Notes under the pieces: model-generated
What the model was told of the DNA's origin: nothing
Database searches by the model: none
The model's input: the letters and a program-made list of their open reading frames with translations, nothing else
Made by a program: the position numbers and the translations under genes
In this document: piece by piece, positions 50,062 through 58,523 of the stretch
Layout: each line of letters starts with the position of its first letter
How positions within the stretch are numbered: the stretch's first letter is position 1
Source: G963556115 sp963675945
Lineage (GTDB): Bacteria; Planctomycetota; SZUA-567
Length of the DNA: 64,000 nucleotides
Direction: 5' to 3'
Assembly: GCA_963675945.1 (NCBI GenBank)
Contig: OY780932.1
Location: forward strand, 3,658,001 to 3,722,000

Positions 50062-50862
50062 TTAATTCTTGAGCGCATTTACCGTCTGCAGCATCGCATC
50101 AGAGGTCTGAATACTCTTGGAATTGAATTCATAGGCTCGTTGCGCACTGATCATATTAACCATCTCAGTTACTGCATCAACATTCGATCCTTCCACCCAG
50201 CCACCCTGCACCGAGCCAAAGCCATCGGTATTGGGTTGCCCCTGCGTAGGCACTCCAGAGGAATCGGTCTCCAACCAGAGTGACTCACCATACGCTTCCA
50301 AACCTGCCGGATTGACAAAGCTATATAATTCGACCTGCCCTACCTCGACTGTCTGCCCTGAATTCGGATCTTCATACGAGACAATCCCACCGAGGCTCAC
50401 CTGCGGATTGAGCGCTCCTGTCGGTATTCCGGTAATCGGCGGATTCATCGACAAACCATCGGCCGTAAGCAGTTCACCATTCGCATCTACCTGAAAAGTT
50501 CCGTCCCGAGTATAGGCATTTCTCCCGTCAGCCATAGTCACCGAGAAGAACGAGGTGTTATCACTGATCATCATGTTCGACCAGACATTGGTCTGAAACG
50601 GATTACCATGGGTAAACACTGGGGTGGTAGCAGAGAGTTTAACCCCGTTACCTATCTGTATTCCCACCGGGATATTGGTATCGCCATCACCACCCTGCAA
50701 CCCGGCAGCACGGAGATTTTGATAGAATAAATCCTGAAAACTCAGGTAACGTTTCTTATAGCCATTGGTATTTACGTTCGCTAAATCATTGGATATCGCG
50801 TCAATATTACTCTGCATCGCCCGCATACCCGTTGCGCCTGTCCACAGGCTACGAATCATCAT
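50062..50862 (-). CDS. flgG: Flagellar distal rod protein FlgG
   Basis: 266 aa from ATG 50862 (MMIRSLW, with GGAGG 8 bases before; the frame is open further upstream). Distal rod subunit. N-terminal RSLWTGATGMRAMQSNIDAISNDLANVNTNGYKKRYLSFQDLFYQNLRAAG is the classic FlgG rod signature (given here as a description of residues 3-53), and the C-terminal EGSNVDAVTEMVNMISAQRAYEFNSKSIQTSDAMLQTVNAL helix closes the coiled D0 domain. In the order flgF-flgG-flgA-flgH-flgI typical of several deltaproteobacteria. Confidence 0.96.
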   Translation of the reverse strand: MMIRSLWTGATGMRAMQSNIDAISNDLANVNTNGYKKRYLSFQDLFYQNLRAAGLQGGDGDTNIPVGIQIGNGVKLSATTPVFTHGNPFQTNVWSNMMISDNTSFFSVTMADGRNAYTRDGTFQVDANGELLTADGLSMNPPITGIPTGALNPQVSLGGIVSYEDPNSGQTVEVGQVELYSFVNPAGLEAYGESLWLETDSSGVPTQGQPNTDGFGSVQGGWVEGSNVDAVTEMVNMISAQRAYEFNSKSIQTSDAMLQTVNALKN

Positions 50863-50946
50863 AGTTAGTACCTCCACCTTCTCTATCGTCAACCACTACC
50901 GTTGCAGTTTAACAATAATAAATAATTTACCCAGCTCAGCGCTGCA

Positions 50947-51747
50947 TCAAGCACTGCCGTTGAGACGTTGAATTGCCGCCCCCAGAGTACTATCCTGCAT
51001 CGAAAGAAACTTCATATTCAGCTCATACGCCCGTTGTCCTTCGATCATACTCACCATCTCCTTTACCGGATCTACCGCCGACCGCTCCAACACTCCTGAA
51101 GCGACCTCGGTACCGATTGGGGTCTCAATCATCTCCGCTCCATCAGTCGCATAAAGATTATCACCTAATTTTTCCAGACCAACCTGTGCCCCATTAAGGC
51201 TGGTAGTAGCCAGTCCAATACGCCCAATCTGGGTATAAACATTCTCATCCTCGATCACTACAACACCATCCCTAGTGACACTCGGAGTACCCTGATTTGG
51301 TATATTAATCGGTTGATCACCCTCATCAAGCAGATAATCACCGTTCATATTTACCAGCATACCCTCAGAGTTAAGCGTAAAGTTACCATCCCGCGAATAT
51401 CTTACGACCCCGGGTTCACCTTGAGGTTGAATTTTGAAAAAACTTACCGTCCCCGGCTCATCACTGATTGCCAGATCCCAGGTATTACCTGTCTCCTGAA
51501 TCGGACCGGCTTGGAAATCACTGACGGTTCTATCCATCCAGACCCCGCCGCCGGTCTTCTCAAGAATCAAATCCGACTCTCTGCGCCCTAATCCCTGCCG
51601 CACACTCTCAGCCGGAATATCCTTAAAGATAGCAAAATCAGGCTTGAAACCCAGAGTCTCACTATTTGCCAAATTGTTGGCAGTAGTATCATGCTTTGCA
51701 GACTCTACCATCGCCCCCATACAGGAGAGATACATACCATAAATCAT
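50947..51747 (-). CDS. flgF: Flagellar proximal rod protein FlgF
   Basis: 266 aa. Rod subunit related to FlgG. N-terminal IYGMYLSCMGAMVESAKHDTTANNLANSETLGFKPDF has the rod/hook motif (TANNLANSET), the middle has VRYSRDGNFTLNSEGMLVNMNGDYLL, and the C-terminus has ERSAVDPVKEMVSMIEGQRAYELNMKFLSMQDSTLGAAIQRLNG. AAGGAG 8 bases before ATG, inside the end of the small upstream gene, whose stop lies only 2 bases away. Confidence 0.93.
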   Translation of the reverse strand: MIYGMYLSCMGAMVESAKHDTTANNLANSETLGFKPDFAIFKDIPAESVRQGLGRRESDLILEKTGGGVWMDRTVSDFQAGPIQETGNTWDLAISDEPGTVSFFKIQPQGEPGVVRYSRDGNFTLNSEGMLVNMNGDYLLDEGDQPINIPNQGTPSVTRDGVVVIEDENVYTQIGRIGLATTSLNGAQVGLEKLGDNLYATDGAEMIETPIGTEVASGVLERSAVDPVKEMVSMIEGQRAYELNMKFLSMQDSTLGAAIQRLNGSA

Positions 51748-51749
51748 AC

Positions 51750-51908
51750 TTACCGCTCCTTCTGGCTCTCAGTATTCTGTTTCTCGTCAATCTCATACCG
51801 CTGACTATCTCTATCCTCATCCGCACAGAGTTCAAGTACTGAAGTTCCCAACTTCTGAACACTCAACGCTCTAAATGATTCACCCAAAATATCATATGCA
51901 TTCTTCAT
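51750..51908 (-). CDS. Unknown 52-aa protein heading the flg operon
   Basis: A short frame from ATG 51908 to TAA 51752-51750, with GGGAG 8 bases before the start. It encodes a polar 52-residue protein: MKNAYDILGESFRALSVQ, then LGTSVLELCADEDRDSQRY and a charged end EKQNTESQKER. Its stop is separated from the flgF ATG by two bases and its last codons contain the flgF ribosome site, so the two are coupled. No known family recognised. The position suggests a flagellar regulator, chaperone or leader peptide, but that is inference. Confidence 0.65.
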   Translation of the reverse strand: MKNAYDILGESFRALSVQKLGTSVLELCADEDRDSQRYEIDEKQNTESQKER

Positions 51909-52007
51909 AATCTCAACTCCCATTCTCCAGCGATTCTACAATTTACTGGAGGATCTCAAAATATGGCATCTCCCAATAGACCATACGGCATTATTCCACC
52001 CTTTATG

Positions 52008-52024
52008 GACAAAGTCTGTGCCAA
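52008..52024 (-). promoter_or_regulatory. Sigma-54-like promoter before the flg operon
   Basis: On the minus strand TTGGCAC, 5 bases, TTTGTC (GG at -24, but GT instead of GC at -12). Consensus is TGGCAC-N5-TTGC. It is 100 bases upstream of the 52-aa gene. The imperfect -12 element lowers confidence. Confidence 0.4.
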
Positions 52025-52365
52025 AACCGGGCGTTCTCAATTTTAACCCGACATTAATCTAACATATTAACAAATAAGACGTTACACACCAACTTTAACC
52101 GGAATACATTTTATTCCAACACTTCACCATATACCTTAGGCAAGTATTACCCCAGCTCAGCGGCGATAAACGGCACATAATGCCGTATGTGCAAAAAATG
52201 TGGAAAAAACGCCCCGGCTAGAATATCAGCCTCAATTTTGCCGCTTATATTATAATCAAGCGCTAAAAGACTCCTAATCCGCACCGAACACTATTATGAC
52301 AAAGCCGAGTATAATAATTCACCACACTGAATCATAAATAGCGACCGAAGAATAAAAGCTTTACT

Positions 52366-52392
52366 TGACATCTTTAAAAATAATAATATACT
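52366..52392 (+). promoter_or_regulatory. Sigma-70 promoter of guaB
   Basis: A perfect TTGACA (52366-52371), then TATACT (52387-52392) after 15 bases. The short spacer is suboptimal; TACTTA with a 17-base spacer is an alternative. The remaining gap (51909-52365) contains overlapping inverted repeats around 52167-52192 (ACGGCA/TGCCGT and GCACATA/TATGTGC). Confidence 0.55.
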
Positions 52393-52443
52393 TAACGATT
52401 TGCTAATCAGATTATGTAAATAATAATGTATAAGGAGGAGCAG

Positions 52444-53904
52444 ATGGAGACATTTCCTAGTTGGGAAGGACTTACCTTTGATGATGTTCTTTTAGTACCC
52501 CAGAAGAGCGATATTATCCCTTCAGAAGTAATGACCTCGACAAAGTTCTCTAGAAACATCGAACTCAAGATTCCTATTGCCAGCGCCGCAATGGATACTG
52601 TTACCGAGAAGAAGATGGCTATCAGCCTTGCCGAACAAGGCGGGATCGGTATTATCCACAAAAATATGTCTCCGCAAGAGCAGAGTGACCAGGTCGATGC
52701 AGTCAAACGAAGTGAGAACGGAGTCATAACCGATCCGATTACCATGAGTCCGCAAGAACCGGTTCGCCGCGCTATAGAGATAATGTCGGCGAATGGCATC
52801 TCGGGCATTCCTATCCTAAATACCGACAAAACCATCGCTGGTATCCTGACCAAACGTGACCTGCGTTTTCAGATAGACGAGAACGTACCGGTATGCGAGA
52901 TCATGACCAACGAAAATCTAGTCGTTGCCCCCTACTCCACCTCACTCCTTGAAGCCAGGGACATCCTGCATCAGAACAAAGTCGAGAAACTCCTGCTTAC
53001 TGACGCAGAAAACAAACTTGCCGGCCTCATCACTATCCGTGATATCAACAATATCGATGAATTTCCCCTCGCTACCCGAGATGACCGGGGCAGACTTCTC
53101 TGTGGTGCTGCAGTCGGGGTCAATGATGACGAAAGAGTGGAGATGCTGGTAAAAGCCGAGGTCGATGTTATTGTCGTTGACACCGCTCATGGACATTCTC
53201 AGAATGTTATCGATGCCGTCAAACGTTATAAACAGACTCTGGGCGACAAGATTGATGTTGTCGCAGGCAACATCGCCACCCGTGACGCAGCGCAAGAGCT
53301 TATCGCCGCCGGAGTTGATGGTCTCAAGGTAGGTATCGGCCCGGGTTCTATCTGCACGACCAGAGTCATCGCCGGTATCGGAGTTCCTCAGTTGTCTGCA
53401 ATCTTTGAGGTTTGCCGGGAAGCCATCCCAAATATGATTCCGGTTATTGCCGACGGCGGTATCAGAATCTCCGGTGATATTGTCAAAGCTCTGGCTACAG
53501 GGGCGCAATGCGTCATGCTCGGCAGCCTGCTCGCCGGTACCGATGAGACCCCGGGAGATCTCTTTCTCCACCAGGGGCGTACCTTCAAGAGCTACCGCGG
53601 CATGGGCAGCCTCGGAGCGATGATACACGGTAGCGGCGACCGCTACAAACAGGCCGACAAGACTACCGACAAAATGGTACCGGAAGGCATCGAAGGCCGG
53701 GTACCGAGCAAAGGACCGCTGGCGCCTTTCATTTACCAGCTTGTCGGTGGCCTCAGAAGCGGAATGGGCTATATCGGGGCCAACACCATTGACGAACTGC
53801 GAATCCGAGCCAAGTTTATCCGCATCTCCAGTGCCGGACTCACCGAGAGCCACCCGCACGATGTCCAAATTACCCGTGAAGCGCCAAATTACAGTATCAG
53901 GTAA
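52444..53904 (+). CDS. guaB: IMP dehydrogenase
   Basis: 486 aa from ATG 52444; AAGGAGG lies 5 bases before it and inside the longer open frame that begins at 52426, which rules the longer start out. Oxidises IMP to XMP, the rate-limiting step of GMP synthesis. TIM barrel interrupted by two CBS domains (about 95-205: ISGIPILNTDKTIAGILTKRDLRF, VEKLLLTDAENKLAGLITIRDI). Catalytic motif GIGPGSICTTRVIAGIGVPQ with the active Cys; IADGGIRISGDIVKALATGA; SYRGMGSLGAM flap. guaA follows 58 bases downstream. Confidence 0.97.
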   Translation: METFPSWEGLTFDDVLLVPQKSDIIPSEVMTSTKFSRNIELKIPIASAAMDTVTEKKMAISLAEQGGIGIIHKNMSPQEQSDQVDAVKRSENGVITDPITMSPQEPVRRAIEIMSANGISGIPILNTDKTIAGILTKRDLRFQIDENVPVCEIMTNENLVVAPYSTSLLEARDILHQNKVEKLLLTDAENKLAGLITIRDINNIDEFPLATRDDRGRLLCGAAVGVNDDERVEMLVKAEVDVIVVDTAHGHSQNVIDAVKRYKQTLGDKIDVVAGNIATRDAAQELIAAGVDGLKVGIGPGSICTTRVIAGIGVPQLSAIFEVCREAIPNMIPVIADGGIRISGDIVKALATGAQCVMLGSLLAGTDETPGDLFLHQGRTFKSYRGMGSLGAMIHGSGDRYKQADKTTDKMVPEGIEGRVPSKGPLAPFIYQLVGGLRSGMGYIGANTIDELRIRAKFIRISSAGLTESHPHDVQITREAPNYSIR

Positions 53905-53962
53905 AATTATATCTGACTAGTTCTATTTTTCATTCTGAGAGAGGATACCCAGGACAGTTATC

Positions 53963-55510
53963 ATGACCGAAAAACAACAGACAGTCTTAGTTATTGATTT
54001 TGGCAGCCAGTATGCCCAACTCATTGCCCGGCGTGTACGCGAGCAGAAGGTATTTGCTCGCATTATGCCTTGTCATATCGGGATAGATGAGATAAAAGCT
54101 GCAGCCCCTGATGGTATAATTCTCTCAGGAGGGCCGGCCAATGTCTATGCCGAGCATGCACCCAAGTGTGACCCGAAGATCTTCGAGATGGGCATTCCAA
54201 TTCTAGGTATCTGCTACGGCTGCCAGTTCATGTGCGAAATTCTCGGCGGTAGGGTACACCCGGCAGCGTCGCGTGAATTCGGACATGCCAATATCACAGT
54301 GCAAGGTAACAACTCCCTCTTTACAAATCTGCCGATAGATATGGATGTCTGGATGAGCCATGGCGATCAGATAGAACATCTGCCTACAGGTTTTCATACT
54401 ATCGCCAAGACCAACACCTGCCCGCATGCAGCAATCGCCAATTATGATAAAGGGTTTTACGGTGTACAGTTCCATCCCGAAGTAGCCCATACCCCCCTAG
54501 GTAAAGAGATGCTGCGCAATTTTCTCTACAACGTAGTCAAAGCCCGGGGCGACTGGGAGATGAGCAGCTTTGTGGATCAAGCGATCAAAGACATCAGAGC
54601 CGAGGTAGGAGAGGCGCAGGTTATTCTCGGTCTATCCGGCGGGGTAGACAGTTCTGTTGTCGCCGTACTCCTGCATAAGGCCATCGGCGAACAACTTTAT
54701 TGTATCTTTGTTGATAACGGGGTACTGCGCAAAGATGAGTTCAATCGTGTGGTCAATGGGTACCGGCGCGACTATGATCTCAACCTGATCCCGATAGATG
54801 CCAAGGAGCTCTTTCTTGGCAAGCTCCAAGGGGTAGCAGACCCGGAGAAGAAGCGCAAGATAATCGGTCACACCTTTATTGAGGTCTTTGAAGCTGAAGC
54901 CAAAAAAATTGCCGGAGCCAAATACCTGGCTCAAGGTACGCTCTACCCGGATGTTATCGAGTCGGTTTCAGCGCATGGCGGTCCGACAGCAGTCATCAAG
55001 AGCCACCACAATGTTGGAGGTCTGCCCGAGAAACTAGGACTTGAGCTCCTAGAACCTCTGCGTCTGCTCTTCAAAGACGAAGTAAGGGAGATCGGTTCCG
55101 AACTGGGAATGCCAGAGAGCCTTATCTGGCGGCACCCTTTCCCAGGGCCGGGTCTAGCGGTACGAATCCTCGGAGAAGTTACTGCCCAGCGAGTTGCAGT
55201 CCTCCAGGACGCTGATGACATTATCATGCAGGAGATTCATGCCGCCGGCTGGTATCACAAGGTCTGGCAGGCGTTCGGAGTGCTCCTGCCTATTGAGTCG
55301 GTTGGAGTAATGGGTGATGAGAGAACCTACGAGAACGCATTGGCGCTACGGGTGGTAGAGAGCCTTGACGGCATGACTGCCGACTGGGTTCACCTGCCCT
55401 ATGAACTACTCGGCAAAATCAGCACCCGTATAATCAATGAGGTACGCGGAGTAAACCGGGTGGTATATGATATTTCCAGCAAACCACCGAGCACAATAGA
55501 ATGGGAGTAA
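53963..55510 (+). CDS. guaA: GMP synthase (glutamine-hydrolysing)
   Basis: 515 aa. Converts XMP to GMP with glutamine and ATP. Class I glutamine amidotransferase (about 8-195) with GICYGCQFMCEILGG (nucleophile Cys) and VQFHPEVAHT (His and Glu of the triad); ATP-pyrophosphatase with the PP-loop LGLSGGVDSSVVAVLL; C-terminal dimerisation domain ending in ISSKPPSTIEWE, the invariant GuaA end. Adjacent to guaB, so the two-step guanine branch is encoded together. Confidence 0.98.
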   Translation: MTEKQQTVLVIDFGSQYAQLIARRVREQKVFARIMPCHIGIDEIKAAAPDGIILSGGPANVYAEHAPKCDPKIFEMGIPILGICYGCQFMCEILGGRVHPAASREFGHANITVQGNNSLFTNLPIDMDVWMSHGDQIEHLPTGFHTIAKTNTCPHAAIANYDKGFYGVQFHPEVAHTPLGKEMLRNFLYNVVKARGDWEMSSFVDQAIKDIRAEVGEAQVILGLSGGVDSSVVAVLLHKAIGEQLYCIFVDNGVLRKDEFNRVVNGYRRDYDLNLIPIDAKELFLGKLQGVADPEKKRKIIGHTFIEVFEAEAKKIAGAKYLAQGTLYPDVIESVSAHGGPTAVIKSHHNVGGLPEKLGLELLEPLRLLFKDEVREIGSELGMPESLIWRHPFPGPGLAVRILGEVTAQRVAVLQDADDIIMQEIHAAGWYHKVWQAFGVLLPIESVGVMGDERTYENALALRVVESLDGMTADWVHLPYELLGKISTRIINEVRGVNRVVYDISSKPPSTIEWE

Positions 55511-55629
55511 GCGCTAGAGACATGATTGTAGTGAGTTACCTAGTTACGAGCTACTGCCTGATTCTGGCTTGAAAGATCACGCTGCCGACCTCAGAACCCA
55601 ACTTCTGACAGTTCACGCTAACTGCACCG

Positions 55630-55658
55630 CTATCCTGCTCTAACCCTGATCAGGATAG
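55630..55658 (+). promoter_or_regulatory. Hairpin in front of the GNAT gene
   Basis: CTATCCTG (55630-55637) pairs with CAGGATAG (55651-55658), 120 bases after guaA. It may end the guaA transcript or fold in the leader; it would also mask the purine run before the upstream ATG at 55660, favouring the ATG at 55690. Confidence 0.45.
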
Positions 55659-55689
55659 GATGGACGCTAAACAGCAGTCAAGGAGTATA

Positions 55690-56301
55690 ATGCAGCCAGA
55701 ATTATTATACCTTCTCCTTATCGCACCCGGTATATTTTTACTGGTACTACTAGTCATTGTCATACAGAGGTTACGCAAAATGACGAAACAGACAGACCTG
55801 GAGGCTGAAAATAATATCAGCTTTATACCTGCTACCACAGGCTCTATCTCTCTGATAAAGTCTCTGGCAACAGAGATCTGGCGCGAGCATTACACCAGCC
55901 TTGAAGGTGTGGACAAAGTAGAGTATATGCTCCAGTTAATGTACTCTCCAAACATTATCGCCAAAGATATGGCTGGAGGTCTGGAGTACTTCATAATCAA
56001 CATCGACGACACTGCTATCGGCTACCTTGGAGTTCGCAATGAATCCGCCAAACTCTTTCTAAGCCGTATCTACATTAAAAACGCTTATCGTGGCCAGAAG
56101 ATCGGGCATAAAGCTATTGATTTTATCTGCCACCTTGCAACTACCCGCCAACAGCAGAGCATATACCTGACAGTAGCCAAAAAGAACACCTCAAGTATTG
56201 CCTTCTACGAAGCATGCGGTTTTACCAAGGCCGAGGCGGTATGTAATGATATAGGCGGCGGTTATGCTATGGATGACTATATTATGCGCAAAGAGCTATA
56301 A
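55690..56301 (+). CDS. Membrane-anchored GNAT acetyltransferase
   Basis: 203 aa from ATG 55690 (AAGGAG 4 bases before); an in-frame ATG at 55660 is less likely. One N-terminal membrane helix (LLYLLLIAPGIFLLVLLVIVIQRL), then a GNAT domain (about 42-203): SLATEIWREHYTSL, GYLGVRNESAKLFLSRIYIKNAYRGQKIGHKAIDFI with the acetyl-CoA-binding R-G-x-x-I/G loop, and VAKKNTSSIAFYEACGFTKAE. An anchor helix is unusual for this family, which is mostly soluble. Substrate unknown. Confidence 0.85.
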   Translation: MQPELLYLLLIAPGIFLLVLLVIVIQRLRKMTKQTDLEAENNISFIPATTGSISLIKSLATEIWREHYTSLEGVDKVEYMLQLMYSPNIIAKDMAGGLEYFIINIDDTAIGYLGVRNESAKLFLSRIYIKNAYRGQKIGHKAIDFICHLATTRQQQSIYLTVAKKNTSSIAFYEACGFTKAEAVCNDIGGGYAMDDYIMRKEL

Positions 56302-56474
56302 TGTAAGTTGTTTGTCAGCTACGACATCTCTATATTATTTTACAATAAATTAACAATACTGGACAAACCTCAATAATTTATCTTGTAAAAAACAAAATCC
56401 CCCTCTATAATAATTAATAATAGGATTATGGATCCTGAATCTATTACGCTCTAACTCCTTGGGTGAAAACAAAT

Positions 56475-58475
56475 ATGGCTCATAAAAAGATAAATTCATC
56501 TATCCTGAAAACTCAGATAATGATTATTGATGATTCAGCAATATCGCGCAGAAAACTCAAAAATGATCTTTCCAACCGCGGTTTTGACAATATTATCGAA
56601 GCAAATTCCGGAATTGAAGCACTTGAGTTGCTCCCCACCTCCAGCCCAGAGTTATTTCTAGTAGACATGCTTATGCCGGGGATGAACGGTAATGAACTGG
56701 TTAAGCACCTCAGAGCGCTGGAAAAACATACCGACACTCCAATTATAATTGTTACCGTAAGTGAAGAGGAAGAGTTGATCAAGGAGTGCTTTACTCTCGG
56801 CGCCAACGACTTCCTGCGCAAACCTTGGGATGCCGACGAACTGACAATGCGAGTCTGTTCACAGATAGAACGCCTCCAGAATATCCAGTATTTCAAGGAG
56901 GATAATCTACGCCTGGCTCATGCTCTGGAGATAATAACTGATGGTATCTGGGAGTATAATATTGAGAAGGATGAGATAGCCTTCAATCCTTCATGTTACC
57001 GCATCCTCAATATATCGGAAGATCTTGAATTGACCGTAAATTACATGCGTTCTCTCATCCACCCTGAGGATAAAGAACGAATCTTCAAGCTCTTTGCTTC
57101 CGCCATACTCAGCAGCAAGACCAGCGTTGATTTTGAATGCCGGGTTAATATCGGTGATGATACCTATCGCTGGCTCTCGACCAAATGCAAGATAACCGAG
57201 TATAGCCCCAACGGCTCAGCCAAATTACTTATCGGAGTCACCAAGGATATTACGTCACAGATAATCGCTCAGAAGCACCTGCAAAAATTCGGCAAGGAGA
57301 TGCGTGAACTCGCCGAGGAGCGTTCAGATATTATTATCCACAACGAACGTCTGGCAGCTTTAGGAACAATGTCCGCAGGTATCGCCCATGAGATCAGCAA
57401 CCCTCTCAGCTACATCAAGGGTAACATTCAATTACTAATGAAGACCATACCAAACATCTTCCAAGCCGTCTCCTCCGAAGCGATAAGTGACGAACACAAG
57501 CACAAACTCTACGAAGGTCTGGAGAATGTCGACAGTGTTCTCTCCTCACTGGAAGACGGTATACACCGGGTCTGCGATATCGCTGAGACAATGAAGAACT
57601 TCTCCAGCAAGCATTCAGACACCATGAAGGTGCACGATATTGCCGAAGCTATCGATGATGCGCTCCTGCTCTGCACCAACTATACCAAGCATGGTGTCAA
57701 GATTCGCAAGGAGTACCAGAATAATGAGTTCAGGTTGGCGTTCAACATCCAGCAGATTACCCAGGTACTGGTAAATCTAATAATCAACGCCGTACACGCT
57801 ATGCACAATAACGGCATCCTGACCATAACCACCGAGAAAGCTGATTCTGAGTTACTACTCAAGATCTCCGATACTGGTACCGGCATCAAGGAGTCAGTGC
57901 GTGAGCAGTTATTCGATGCCTTCTTTACAACCAAGAAAGAGGGAGAAGGCACCGGCCTAGGCCTATATATATCCAAGAATATCATTACCGAGCATAATGG
58001 CCGCATAACTGTCGAGAATAATGTCAAAGCCGGCACTACCTTCAAAATATACCTGCCTCTAGGTGAAGAGGCAGAAGAGAAAGACAGCAAGAGCAAGGGA
58101 CAGGAAGACGATCCCGGTCTACTCAATATCCTTATTGCTGAGGATGACCTGCTCATTCAAGAGATTATCATCCAGAAATTCAAGATCTTCAGTTGCAATA
58201 CAGTCGTCACCACCAAGGTTGAAGATACAGTGAAAATTGTAAAAGATAAAAACCCCGATGCAGTTGTACTCAGTATGTCTGCCACCACTCCGGACTCTGT
58301 ATTTAAGATTATGAAAGAACTGCATGCAGAGAATCTTCTACCGTCAATCTTTGTTATAGAGGCCGAGCATAATGCCAGATTCCCTATCGAAAAGCTCAAA
58401 GAAGAGGTCGAAATCTATGACTTTGACTCCTTCGAAGTCCTGAGTAGTAAGGATCTCGGCGAGATCTTTGAATAA
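56475..58475 (+). CDS. Response-regulator/PAS/histidine kinase with degenerate C-terminal receiver
   Basis: 666 aa from ATG 56475 (GGGTGA 8 bases before; the frame opens at GTG 56463). Order: N-terminal receiver (about 15-130; D64 in LFLVDMLMPGMNG, Lys in FLRKPWDA), PAS/PAC (about 145-265), HisKA with H305 in SAGIAHEISNPLSYI, HATPase with DTGTGIKE and GEGTGLGLYIS, and a C-terminal receiver-like domain (about 555-666). In that domain the phospho-acceptor is Ser600 (VVLSMSATTP) and the conserved Lys-Pro is missing, although the acidic pair IAEDD is kept. It has no membrane segment, so input comes through the first receiver and PAS. The terminator-like hairpin AGGCGC/GCGCCT (58486-58501) follows. 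Confidence 0.9.
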   Translation: MAHKKINSSILKTQIMIIDDSAISRRKLKNDLSNRGFDNIIEANSGIEALELLPTSSPELFLVDMLMPGMNGNELVKHLRALEKHTDTPIIIVTVSEEEELIKECFTLGANDFLRKPWDADELTMRVCSQIERLQNIQYFKEDNLRLAHALEIITDGIWEYNIEKDEIAFNPSCYRILNISEDLELTVNYMRSLIHPEDKERIFKLFASAILSSKTSVDFECRVNIGDDTYRWLSTKCKITEYSPNGSAKLLIGVTKDITSQIIAQKHLQKFGKEMRELAEERSDIIIHNERLAALGTMSAGIAHEISNPLSYIKGNIQLLMKTIPNIFQAVSSEAISDEHKHKLYEGLENVDSVLSSLEDGIHRVCDIAETMKNFSSKHSDTMKVHDIAEAIDDALLLCTNYTKHGVKIRKEYQNNEFRLAFNIQQITQVLVNLIINAVHAMHNNGILTITTEKADSELLLKISDTGTGIKESVREQLFDAFFTTKKEGEGTGLGLYISKNIITEHNGRITVENNVKAGTTFKIYLPLGEEAEEKDSKSKGQEDDPGLLNILIAEDDLLIQEIIIQKFKIFSCNTVVTTKVEDTVKIVKDKNPDAVVLSMSATTPDSVFKIMKELHAENLLPSIFVIEAEHNARFPIEKLKEEVEIYDFDSFEVLSSKDLGEIFE

Positions 58476-58485
58476 GAAGAGATGA

Positions 58486-58501
58486 AGGCGCAGCAGCGCC
58501 T
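58486..58501 (+). terminator. Short hairpin after hybrid kinase 3
   Basis: AGGCGC, loop AGCA, GCGCCT, 11 bases after the stop. There is no T-tract; the downstream sequence has been displaced by the insertion sequence 22 bases later. Confidence 0.45.
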
Positions 58502-58523
58502 CCGCGCGCGTAATATAATATAA

